This document shows, in pieces, positions 18,738 through 25,974 of a stretch of DNA of 64,000 nucleotides. Positions within the stretch are counted from its first letter, which is position 1; every line of letters starts with the position of its first letter. A model generated the notes under the pieces. The model saw only the letters and a program-made list of their open reading frames with translations, was not told the origin of the DNA and made no database searches. Source of the DNA: Agarilytica sp045430305 (GTDB lineage Bacteria; Pseudomonadota; Gammaproteobacteria; Pseudomonadales; Cellvibrionaceae). A program made the position numbers and the translations under genes. The stretch is from NCBI GenBank assembly GCA_045430305.1, contig JAILXW010000004.1:124001-188000 (forward strand). Direction: 5' to 3'.

Positions 18738-19205
18738 TCAAATTTGCGACTGTAAATAGTTTTCTAGACCGACCCTGCCAATAAGACCAAGTTGTTGCTC
18801 TAGCCAATAGGCGTGGTCCATTTCGGTATCATCCAGCAGCGTGACCAGCATGTCGCGGGTAACGAAATCTTGCTCAGTTTCGCACAAAGCAATAGCAGAT
18901 TTGAGCGCAGCACCAACGGCGTTTTCCACATCTAAGTCATTCTGCAACATGGCCGGCACATCTGCACCAATATTAAGCCCATCTCGCGTCACCATATCAG
19001 GCCGCCCCTCCAAAAAGAGAATACGCTGAATCAGTTTTTGTGCGTGGCCTTTCTCATCGTCAAACTCGTGGGCGATACGCTCATAGAGTTTGTTCAAACC
19101 CCAATCGGCATACATTTCGGAGTGAATGAAATATTGATCCATTGCTGCTAGTTCATACGCCAGAAGACCGTTAAGTGCGTCAATAATGTTTTGCTTGCCT
19201 TTCAT
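18738..19205 (-). CDS. Bacterioferritin-family subunit with intact ferroxidase site, no heme Met52
   Basis: 155 residues. The di-iron ligands of bacterioferritin are all present: E18, E51, H54, E94 and the E/H pair (E128, H131, shifted by one inserted residue). The heme-ligand methionine at position 52 is replaced by Lys. The sequence resembles P. aeruginosa FtnA (formerly BfrA), e.g. the C-terminal ENYLQSQI. The start is the ATG at 19205 with GGAG eight bases upstream; a GTG at 19220 is less likely. It follows the second subunit by 15 bases, so the two are co-transcribed and probably co-assemble for iron oxidation and storage. Confidence 0.92.
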   Translation of the reverse strand: MKGKQNIIDALNGLLAYELAAMDQYFIHSEMYADWGLNKLYERIAHEFDDEKGHAQKLIQRILFLEGRPDMVTRDGLNIGADVPAMLQNDLDVENAVGAALKSAIALCETEQDFVTRDMLVTLLDDTEMDHAYWLEQQLGLIGRVGLENYLQSQI

Positions 19206-19220
19206 AAGGGTATCTCCCAC

Positions 19221-19691
19221 TTACTCTTCAATTTGCGTTTGCAAATAATTTTGTAAATTCATAGTAGCGATTTGATGCTCTTGTGTTTCTAACCAATCGA
19301 CATGCTCTTCTTCATATTCGAGAATATCTTCTAACAGTGAGCGGCTAACAAAATCTTTTTCCTTTTCACACAATGCAATAGCATCTTTTAACTGGGTAAT
19401 TTGGGCATGTTGAAATTTCATATCACAGGCAAACATTTCTTCTGTGTGCTCACCAATTAGCAATGGTGAAAGCTGCTGTAAATTAGGTAAACCCTGCAAA
19501 AATAAAACGCGCTCTATAAGCACATCGGCTTGTTTCATGTCCTTAATGGATTTTTTGTAACACGCCTCGTTTAAGCTTTCAAAACCCCAATTTTTGAACA
19601 TGCGCGCGTGCAAAAAATAGCGATTAATTGAAGTAAGTTCTGCCGTTAAAACTTTGTTGAGCGCCGCAATAATAGTGCTACTGGCTTGCAT
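19221..19691 (-). CDS. Bacterioferritin-family subunit with heme Met52, degenerate ferroxidase site
   Basis: 156 residues, bacterioferritin fold. Met52, the axial ligand of the heme shared between two subunits, is present, as are E18, E127 and H130. Three ferroxidase ligands are changed: D51 for Glu, Q54 for His and Q94 for Glu. The subunit can probably bind heme but is unlikely to oxidise iron well alone. A near-perfect ribosome site (AAGGAGG) precedes the ATG. It is the first gene of a two-gene operon with the subunit that has the opposite set of residues. Confidence 0.92.
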   Translation of the reverse strand: MQASSTIIAALNKVLTAELTSINRYFLHARMFKNWGFESLNEACYKKSIKDMKQADVLIERVLFLQGLPNLQQLSPLLIGEHTEEMFACDMKFQHAQITQLKDAIALCEKEKDFVSRSLLEDILEYEEEHVDWLETQEHQIATMNLQNYLQTQIEE

Positions 19692-19839
19692 GGAGGCCTC
19701 CTTATCGAGGGTGGATAAATATGGCGTTCCGGCAGTTTAGCGAATTCATACAAAAACTCAAAATTTCTTTTTAATTCAATGAGATATAAAACATAAATGC
19801 GAGTGATTGCGATTTCTAGATTTACTGCAACAACAAAAA

Positions 19840-19861
19840 AACCCCGACAAATGCCGGGGTT
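19840..19861 (-). terminator. Terminator after the esterase gene
   Basis: Seven-base stem AACCCCG/CGGGGTT with an eight-base loop, followed on the minus strand by a T run (complement of 19834-19840). It is 42 bases past the esterase stop and shields the bacterioferritin genes from read-through. Confidence 0.88.
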
Positions 19862-19902
19862 ATCTCTTACATACTTAGCCGTGTTTTTTGTTGGTGACCC
19901 TG

Positions 19903-21372
19903 TTAGCAGCCAGATCCGTTTTCGTCTTCGGTCCAGCAGGTGTCAAAACGATACATGCTAATGATGGCAGAGTAACCATTCGTACTACCACATGCCAAAT
20001 ATCCGTTTACATCCACTCGGCTTGCGCTGTAATGGTTGGTACACGTTCCCGACGCTTCTTCATCGAAAGAACCTGGGGGTGGTTCTACAGCCTCGATAGT
20101 GACTGTGATGGTTTCCTCTACGGTGTTGTCATCGCTATCGGTCACGGTGTATGTCACTTCATGGTCACCCACGCTATTGCAGTCGACACCACTGTTTTGA
20201 ATACCGCCAGTAAGCTCACCATCTTCCACATCGCTTGCCGTCGCACTTGGCGTGCAGTCAGTAGTACCTTCTTGGTAAACATATGGCCCAGATGCAATGC
20301 TTAACACTGGAACTTCACCGGACGTTGGTGGTGGAGGTGGCGGAGGAACAATACCATCTACACGACGGTTGTTCGCGAACAAAAAGTCCGTGAGGTATTT
20401 TGGATATTCAAAGCCGCTCTTGTTGACATAAGCACCGCCAGACATCCACTCTTGGCTTTTATCTCCTGTTGGCCAAGCATGACCCACATCGATCATTCCT
20501 ACGATTGAAATTACAGTTTTGCCGTCTTTTTTACCGAGTCGTTCATCGGCCAACGCGCCATCGTCATCAATCACTGTGGTTACGGCACTCAGGTCATCTG
20601 ATCCATACATCGATTGCATAATGTCTGCGTTGTCTTTTACCCAGTCCACATCCACTAATGCGATCGTACCCTGACCGTATGATCCGCTTCCGTCACCGCC
20701 CAAGTCATGATCACCATATGCAAGAGATGAAATTTGCGTTTGCAGGGCTTCAGGGTGGCCGCTTGCGTTAGCAAGCTTCTGGCACTTGCCAATGCCGCGA
20801 CTCACGTTACCACCGGGGGTTGGGTCTAGCGCTTCTGTATCTTGATTACTACCGACAGAGGGGCCTGCAACTGAGCCAATACCGGCAAAGTAATGTGGGT
20901 ATTCACACGCCATTTGAGCCGTCATTGCGCCACCAGAACTTAACCCTGAAATGTAAACTTGAGCGGGGTCTATATTAAGTGCTGTGTCTGCAAGTAGCTC
21001 ATCAACAATGGCAACCAACGCATCCGCGTGGTTCGAGTCATCTGTGGCCAAGTTGTAATCCCAACACCCTGGGTACGCCGCGTTGGCAAAAGGAATTGCG
21101 ACAACCATTCCGTATTCATCAGCAACTTCGCTCCAGTTGCCGCCATTTTTCAAATCGTCGTGTGATTGCGCGCAACCATGAAGGTTCACCATCAATGCTC
21201 GTTTGCCGTTGATGATTTTTGAATTTCCAGCAATGGGGGTTTCAGGCGTATAAACGTGCGTCGCTTTACCAATGGTGCCACCCACCGTGCCACCATCATT
21301 CCAACCTGCAATAACCGATGCAGACATACTGATCGAAAGAGCCAATAACGAAGTTTGTTTTAATAGTTTCAT
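19903..21372 (-). CDS. Secreted PHB-depolymerase-family esterase with Ig-like and C-terminal Cys domains
   Basis: 489 residues: signal peptide ending near SVIAG, then a type-1 PHB depolymerase/LpqC-like alpha/beta-hydrolase with HGCAQSHDDL as oxyanion region, nucleophile in SGLSSGGAM (about residue 141) and the histidine in GHAWPTGD. A six-proline linker (about 344-349) leads to a domain of roughly 80 residues resembling bacterial immunoglobulin/HYR modules (VTYTVTDSDDNTVEE). The last 55 residues have four cysteines and may bind a polymer. It may cleave poly-hydroxyalkanoate or a plant or algal ester; the substrate is not decided by sequence. A CRP-like site and a palindrome lie upstream. Confidence 0.85.
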   Translation of the reverse strand: MKLLKQTSLLALSISMSASVIAGWNDGGTVGGTIGKATHVYTPETPIAGNSKIINGKRALMVNLHGCAQSHDDLKNGGNWSEVADEYGMVVAIPFANAAYPGCWDYNLATDDSNHADALVAIVDELLADTALNIDPAQVYISGLSSGGAMTAQMACEYPHYFAGIGSVAGPSVGSNQDTEALDPTPGGNVSRGIGKCQKLANASGHPEALQTQISSLAYGDHDLGGDGSGSYGQGTIALVDVDWVKDNADIMQSMYGSDDLSAVTTVIDDDGALADERLGKKDGKTVISIVGMIDVGHAWPTGDKSQEWMSGGAYVNKSGFEYPKYLTDFLFANNRRVDGIVPPPPPPPTSGEVPVLSIASGPYVYQEGTTDCTPSATASDVEDGELTGGIQNSGVDCNSVGDHEVTYTVTDSDDNTVEETITVTIEAVEPPPGSFDEEASGTCTNHYSASRVDVNGYLACGSTNGYSAIISMYRFDTCWTEDENGSGC

Positions 21373-21459
21373 AGCATCCTACCTTTTTCCTTGTGCCCAA
21401 TCCGGGCTTAGCCGTGTTGTTGAGTTACTGATTGTTGAGCCGTTTGTTTTTGAGCCGCT

Positions 21460-21475
21460 TGTGTTATATGTCACA
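21460..21475 (-). promoter_or_regulatory. CRP/Vfr-like site upstream of the esterase
   Basis: TGTGT-tatatg-TCACA: one mismatch from the CRP core TGTGA-N6-TCACA. It is centred about 96 bases before the esterase start, a plausible activator distance. Carbon-source control of a secreted depolymerase would be sensible, but this is inference. Confidence 0.5.
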
Positions 21476-21504
21476 AAGCTGACTTCAAATTAGACAAAGG
21501 CTGG

Positions 21505-21519
21505 GCGGTTGACAACCGC
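21505..21519. promoter_or_regulatory. Perfect 15-base palindrome, possible operator
   Basis: GCGGTTG-a-CAACCGC, two perfect 7-base arms around one base, 133-147 bases before the esterase start codon. It has the form of a dimeric-repressor operator. There is no T run, so it is not a terminator. Confidence 0.4.
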
Positions 21520-21870
21520 TCAACAAACGACCAAGTTCACTCAACAAAAACATAAAACTTTTTTCCAAAAATCCTGTTTTTCATACAATAAATAATTGTT
21601 AGAAAAAGCGATAAATTCGTTTGGCGCCTAAAAGCCTACTTATAAAAAATACAAAAATACGTGCTTCTGATTCTACTAAGGTGCTTTTTGGGTATTGAAG
21701 ACATCAAAATTAGAACTTGTTTTTCTATATGAGAAAAAAAACAATATAAAAGCAATCTCTTTACAATTAAGTGTGCTAATCCGACTTGAGAGATGATTCA
21801 GATATAAAAAGGAAGGAGAAAAACAACTAAATAAGGCCGTAGAAAGCTAAGCTGTTCTTTTTTTGTTGAG

Positions 21871-22632
21871 CTATTTCCCTGGGCGCTTGGCATTCCAGAT
21901 ATAGATACCAGATATCGCAAAGAAGCAGAAAAACAGTGCGAACAGATCAAGTACCCATGGGCCTGCAGCCCCCAAAAATCTACCTGCGTGTATATCGAGC
22001 ATAAGCTTTTCCCAGGTAATGACCCGGCTTTTCGCTTTTCGCTTCACGGCTTGTTCAATTTGAGCAGGAGCAACCGCCGCTTCAGACCAACTCACAGCGA
22101 TTCGTCGGCGCAAAGGCTGCCAGGTCATGCTATCTAGGTCGACTTCATATATGCCTGCATGACTTAAAACACACACCTGAGGGTGACAGGAGCCAATTTT
22201 CTGAATCGGTTGTGGTAACCCAGCCTTGGTATGCACCACCTCGATTAGCTCATTGGCTTGGGTCATTAACGCAAGCCCGTTTGAACAAGCTGCCACCCAA
22301 TATTGCTCTAGTAAAAGAGCACCCACCAACTCGCCTTCGCAAGCTTCAATTTCTTGCTCGTTATGAAAGAGAAGGGGGGCAGCCCAAAGCGCCCAGTCTT
22401 GATTCAGAGGGAAAGCGCGCACGCTCGGCTCTGGCACGCGATAAAGGTGCAGTAATACGGAATTACCAATGAAGTGGCGATCTAAACCCGTTCCATGAGT
22501 ATGGTTAAGCAGCACGCCACTGACACTCAACAAAATGACAATAAGAGCGCTGGTTAAACCAATACGCTTGTGCCACTTGGTTAGGCTTTTGCGGAGTTTA
22601 TTGCGTTTTTTGTGTTTGCGGTGTTTCGACAT
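21871..22632 (-). CDS. PepSY-associated membrane protein (putative inner-membrane reductase component)
   Basis: 253 residues. Basic N-terminus, helix 1 at about 19-41 (after TKWHKRIGLTSAL, the start typical of PepSY_TM proteins), a periplasmic domain of about 170 residues, a conserved LDIHAGRFLG segment and a final helix near 225-247. Histidines beside both helices could bind heme, as in PepSY-type siderophore reductases. The ATG at 22632 lies inside the end of the FMN-binding gene (35-base overlap); the frame is open further upstream but deeper inside that gene. As third gene of a Fur-box-headed operon, it probably passes electrons across the inner membrane for iron reduction. Confidence 0.78.
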   Translation of the reverse strand: MSKHRKHKKRNKLRKSLTKWHKRIGLTSALIVILLSVSGVLLNHTHGTGLDRHFIGNSVLLHLYRVPEPSVRAFPLNQDWALWAAPLLFHNEQEIEACEGELVGALLLEQYWVAACSNGLALMTQANELIEVVHTKAGLPQPIQKIGSCHPQVCVLSHAGIYEVDLDSMTWQPLRRRIAVSWSEAAVAPAQIEQAVKRKAKSRVITWEKLMLDIHAGRFLGAAGPWVLDLFALFFCFFAISGIYIWNAKRPGK

Positions 22633-23155
22633 GCTTACTAAAAGGGGTCTGCTGATGCAAAAAGAGCGCAAGTGTAGCGGCTTTCTTAGATGCGCGCACC
22701 GACAGTGTCGCACCTGTAATACCATCGATGTCTTGGCTAAGCCTCAAACCTTTACGATGTTCACGTAATTTTGCCTGACGGAATTGCTTGCGATAAAACT
22801 CATGCTTAATTTCATCACCGCGGCTTTCTCGGTAAACCAAGACTTTAAAATCAATGATTTTGCCTTCTTCCACCACAAATCCCATGGTAATGGGTTGTTC
22901 TTTACCCACTTCTTCCAGGATCCACGCAGTACGTTTGTCTTGCCCCCAATAACGCACTCGCAGCTGGTGAAACTGGTAGTCGATGTCTTTGCTAATTTGC
23001 GCCTTGAGTTCTTTGCTCAACCATAAAACTTTGCTTTCGGGCTCACCTTCAAAAGATTGCCCCAAAAAATTTTGCGGCGACATAAGCACTTCAGCGTGAA
23101 CTGACAGCACACACATAACGTTGAGCAAAAAACACAAATAAAATTTAGTTAACAT
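22598..23155 (-). CDS. Secreted FMN-binding domain protein (ApbE flavinylation motif)
   Basis: 185 residues: signal peptide (about 1-21, ending SVHA) and an FMN_bind domain like those of NqrC and RnfG, ending in the flavinylation motif DGITGAT, whose last threonine (about residue 150) would carry FMN through a phosphoester bond made by ApbE. It is therefore a periplasmic electron carrier. It sits between a porin gene and a PepSY gene. Starts at 23203 (ATG) or 23206 (TTG) are possible but would bury the signal peptide; 23155 is preferred although its ribosome site is weak. No apbE is in the window. Confidence 0.85.
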   Translation of the reverse strand: MLTKFYLCFLLNVMCVLSVHAEVLMSPQNFLGQSFEGEPESKVLWLSKELKAQISKDIDYQFHQLRVRYWGQDKRTAWILEEVGKEQPITMGFVVEEGKIIDFKVLVYRESRGDEIKHEFYRKQFRQAKLREHRKGLRLSQDIDGITGATLSVRASKKAATLALFLHQQTPFSKHVETPQTQKTQ

Positions 23156-23243
23156 ATTCACCAAAAAAGGTGACCCCCTAAGGAAGCCACCCGATATAAG
23201 CATCAATTTATGAACATCAACCGATGAGCATCACGACCAATCG

Positions 23244-24458
23244 TTAGAAAGACCAACCAAGGCCAATATTCAGGCTATCGTTTTCGTTGTAATCACTGGC
23301 ATCCTGAAAATCAAGCTTGAACACTACTTCTGGAGTTAACCAGTAATTCACACCGTAGTCGATCACTTCATTAGCCTCACTATCGGAAAGGCCCGCAGTG
23401 TTATCCCACTCACTGTAACGAATGAAAAAACCAAGATCTTCCATCGCTTTAATAGACGGTTCTATGTACCAGCCTTCTTGTTTGTCGCGACCTGCGGTTG
23501 CTGCGATATCGCCATCAACATCCCAAGCGGCGTAAAGCGCACGAACGGCAAAAATAGATTTTTCATACACTACATGCGTTTGAAACAAGGTAGCGGAGGC
23601 ATCGTCATCGCCCGCAACATTGTTAGCACCCTGAGAGATATCTTCTTGCAGTTGTAGCGTCGCAGCCAACTCTAAACCTGGCACGCCAGTGTATTTAATA
23701 CGCGCGGTGTAGGCTAAGTCGTTTGCTGTTTGCTTCGCTGACTTTTGACGGCCACTGCGAATATTGGCGCCTTCTGTACCAAGACCACCGTGAAGCGCAA
23801 CGTCATAGCTTAAACCTGGCGCGATCTCACCACGAAACATTACCCCTGTTTCCCACCATGTGGTTGGAATAATATTCTTCTCGACTAGGTTGCGCTCTAC
23901 ACCATAAAAGGTTTCTGGCTCGTGGGTTTCATTCAAAATACCCACAGGTACCAAGAATAAACCTGACACTAAACTCTGGCCTTTGGCGTAATCCCATTCA
24001 ACGTAGGCTTGTTCTAGCTCTACCTCACCAGGCTTGTCATCACCCGCCAAGCTATGCTCTAGCTCTAACTCAGAAAAGAAACGTACATTGTCATCGAACT
24101 CATGGCCAATAAATACAACGAAGCGATGCGCATCGACTTGATCATCACTGGTTTCAAAGTTGTTGTAGTGTAATTCGCCATAACCACCGATCTTAGTATT
24201 CGTAGCCCACTCGAGCGACTTGGGCAACGAACCACCCGCACTATCAACAGCGTCAGCAGTTGCTTCAATTTTTTGTTCGGCTTCTTTTACATCTTCTTTT
24301 GTTTCTTTCTGCTCTGTTTTAAGACGCTCAATTTCCGCCTGCTGCTGCTGAATAATTTTCCACATTTCTTCATTCGTTGGAGCGGCATTAGCCACAACAG
24401 CAGAACCACACAAAGCCATTAACCCCATGGCGCCTAACTTTTTCATATTTGCTTTCAT
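23244..24458 (-). CDS. Outer-membrane porin with N-terminal coiled coil, Fur-box operon
   Basis: 404 residues: signal peptide ending VANA, a coiled coil at about 30-65 (QQQQAEIERLKTEQKE), then a beta-barrel of alternating aromatic/polar strands ending in the terminal Phe of GLGWSF. It looks like the phosphate-selective porin O/P group or a related family, but the permeant is unknown. The start at 24458 has GGGGGA nine bases upstream; a second ATG four codons later is possible. It is first in an operon with the FMN-binding and PepSY genes, and a Fur box lies 53-71 bases before it, suggesting a role in iron supply. Confidence 0.85.
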   Translation of the reverse strand: MKANMKKLGAMGLMALCGSAVVANAAPTNEEMWKIIQQQQAEIERLKTEQKETKEDVKEAEQKIEATADAVDSAGGSLPKSLEWATNTKIGGYGELHYNNFETSDDQVDAHRFVVFIGHEFDDNVRFFSELELEHSLAGDDKPGEVELEQAYVEWDYAKGQSLVSGLFLVPVGILNETHEPETFYGVERNLVEKNIIPTTWWETGVMFRGEIAPGLSYDVALHGGLGTEGANIRSGRQKSAKQTANDLAYTARIKYTGVPGLELAATLQLQEDISQGANNVAGDDDASATLFQTHVVYEKSIFAVRALYAAWDVDGDIAATAGRDKQEGWYIEPSIKAMEDLGFFIRYSEWDNTAGLSDSEANEVIDYGVNYWLTPEVVFKLDFQDASDYNENDSLNIGLGWSF

Positions 24459-24510
24459 TTGTTCACATCCCCCAAGATGCATCTCTCTAAATCGTGACAA
24501 GAATAGTAAT

Positions 24511-24529
24511 GCAAATGAGAATTAATATC
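24511..24529 (-). promoter_or_regulatory. Fur box between the porin operon and the AhpD-like gene
   Basis: GCAAATGAGAATTAATATC matches the 19-base Fur consensus at 14 positions and has the GATAAT-like hexamer array. It lies in a divergent 229-base gap, so it could control the porin operon, the AhpD-like gene, or both. Confidence 0.75.
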
Positions 24530-24687
24530 AAACACATTATGAATCTACATATCTGATACACTTACCTGCTCGCTTACCCGCCCATGAAGATCAAGCACTG
24601 CTGCAGGCTGATTCAAACCGCGGATGGTTGAAAAATAGCGACGACCCACCGTCAATAGGAAGAAGAAAAAAAGAAAGGAGACTCCGC

Positions 24688-25263
24688 ATGCCCCGTTCGA
24701 GCGACACACACTTTATTCTGCACGACTTTGAAAGCGCACCAGACCAATCAAAAACCTTGCTCACAGAAATAATGAAAAAGCTGGGCTTTGTCCCTAATAT
24801 CGCACGCGCACTAGCGGAGTCACCGGCGACTCTGGAGGCTTATGTACGCTTAAACGAAATATTCCTCAGTAAGGCCACCTTTACTTTGATGGAAAAGCAA
24901 CTCGTGTTTCTCGTTATCAGCAAAGAAAACCTTTGCGACTACTGTGTCGCAGCACATTCTTTTAACGCATCTCACGTTGGCCTATCAGAAGATCAAATTA
25001 CCACTTTGAGAAACGGGGGCACGCTTAGCAATCAAAAACTCAATAGCCTGGCGCAGCTTACAAGCGAGATTGTGACCAAACGTGGTTTTCCGGAGAAAGA
25101 AACCGTGAACGAGTTTTTTAATGCCGGCTACGGTAAGGAACAGTTTCTAGAATTGATTTTGGCGGTGGGAACGAAAGTGATCGCCAACTACAGCAATCAC
25201 TTTATGCAGCCAGAACTGGACGCGGTATTCGAAAACCGCGTCTGGCAAGCAGAACAAGGTTAG
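24688..25263 (+). CDS. AhpD-like (carboxymuconolactone decarboxylase fold) peroxidase-related protein
   Basis: 191 residues, all-helical. The active-site pattern ENLCDYCVAAH (CxxC followed by histidine, near residue 90) is that of AhpD-type alkylhydroperoxidases and peroxidase-related enzymes. It may reduce peroxides through a redox-active disulfide; the reductant is unknown. The ATG at 24688 has AAAGGAG eight bases upstream. It diverges from the porin operon across a Fur box, and its stop overlaps that of grxD, which converges on it. Confidence 0.85.
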   Translation: MPRSSDTHFILHDFESAPDQSKTLLTEIMKKLGFVPNIARALAESPATLEAYVRLNEIFLSKATFTLMEKQLVFLVISKENLCDYCVAAHSFNASHVGLSEDQITTLRNGGTLSNQKLNSLAQLTSEIVTKRGFPEKETVNEFFNAGYGKEQFLELILAVGTKVIANYSNHFMQPELDAVFENRVWQAEQG

Positions 25264-25592
25264 GATTGTTGCGGAGCACCTTCTGACGCGCCATCGACAA
25301 GCGATTTCAACTCACCCTTCTCATACATCTCAGTAATGATGTCGCAACCACCTACAAGCTCACCTTTTACCCACAACTGAGGAAAAGTTGGCCAGTTGGC
25401 GTATTTGGGTAGATTGCTACGAATGTCTGGGTTCGACAATATATCCACATACGCAAAGCGCTGACCACAGGCCATCACTGCTTGTGAAGCTTTCTGAGAA
25501 AAACCACACTGAGGCGCATTGGGCGAACCCTTCATATATAGAATGATGGTGTTTTCTTCGATCTGATTCTTGATTGTTTCCATGATGTCCAT
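25260..25592 (-). CDS. grxD: Monothiol glutaredoxin GrxD (Grx4)
   Basis: 110 residues with the CGFS active site (PQCGFSQKA, about residues 28-36) and the glutathione-binding TFPQLWVKGELVGGCDI region. CGFS glutaredoxins carry [2Fe-2S] clusters, often with BolA, linking iron-sulfur supply to iron regulation. The ATG at 25592 has GAGGTG 11 bases upstream; a second ATG three codons later is possible. It converges with the AhpD-like gene. Confidence 0.95.
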   Translation of the reverse strand: MDIMETIKNQIEENTIILYMKGSPNAPQCGFSQKASQAVMACGQRFAYVDILSNPDIRSNLPKYANWPTFPQLWVKGELVGGCDIITEMYEKGELKSLVDGASEGAPQQS

Positions 25593-25974
25593 GGGTGCTT
25601 CACCTCGTGTCTTCTTTTCTTAGCGCTGCAGACGTACGCCTACAACTAATCGTATTAATCTCAAGCCGGCAAAAACCGAGCTTTTTAGTCAACTACTGGA
25701 TTCTATCCCAGCCAGCGCCAGCGGGTAAACTTTATTTCCTTAAAATCCGCTAATTTGCACCCAGATTACTTTAAATGTTGAGTTTTAGCGTCTAAACTTA
25801 AAGGCTTTCTCAGGCAGCTCTCGCTGCCTGTTTTGTTTTCTGGGGCCTGGTTTCTGGCAAAAGGAATTTATTCCTGCATACCGATGGAGACCATGCTCAC
25901 CACAAACAAACCAACATCAAGCGAAGAGCGAATAGGCGAGCTATCAAACGATAGGCAACAACAGGAAGACAACC
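25593..25974 (+). other. Gene-free interval between grxD and argD with an orphan terminator
   Basis: 382 bases containing a strong plus-strand terminator at 25811-25840 but no gene on that strand to end. No clear -35/-10 pair was recognised before it. The stretch after the terminator must hold the argD promoter or leader. Confidence 0.6.
25811..25840 (+). terminator. Strong orphan rho-independent terminator before argD
   Basis: Perfect seven-base stem CAGGCAG/CTGCCTG with a six-base loop, followed by TTTTGTTTT. The nearest plus-strand gene upstream ends at 25263, so it probably ends a small RNA or acts as an attenuator in a long argD leader. Confidence 0.8.

Larger units (their letters stand above)
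21373..21870 (-). other. 498-base gene-free regulatory stretch before the esterase
   Basis: AT-rich, with no convincing gene. The first 150 bases next to the esterase hold repeated TTGAGCCG-like words, a CRP-like site (21460-21475) and a perfect palindrome (21505-21519). The remainder, up to the PepSY gene end at 21871, shows nothing I can name. Confidence 0.6.

Noticed and set aside
25859..25878. ArgR-like AGGAAT-tt-ATTCCT upstream of argD
   Set aside because: The arms are separated by two bases rather than the four of the ARG box, so I do not call it an operator.
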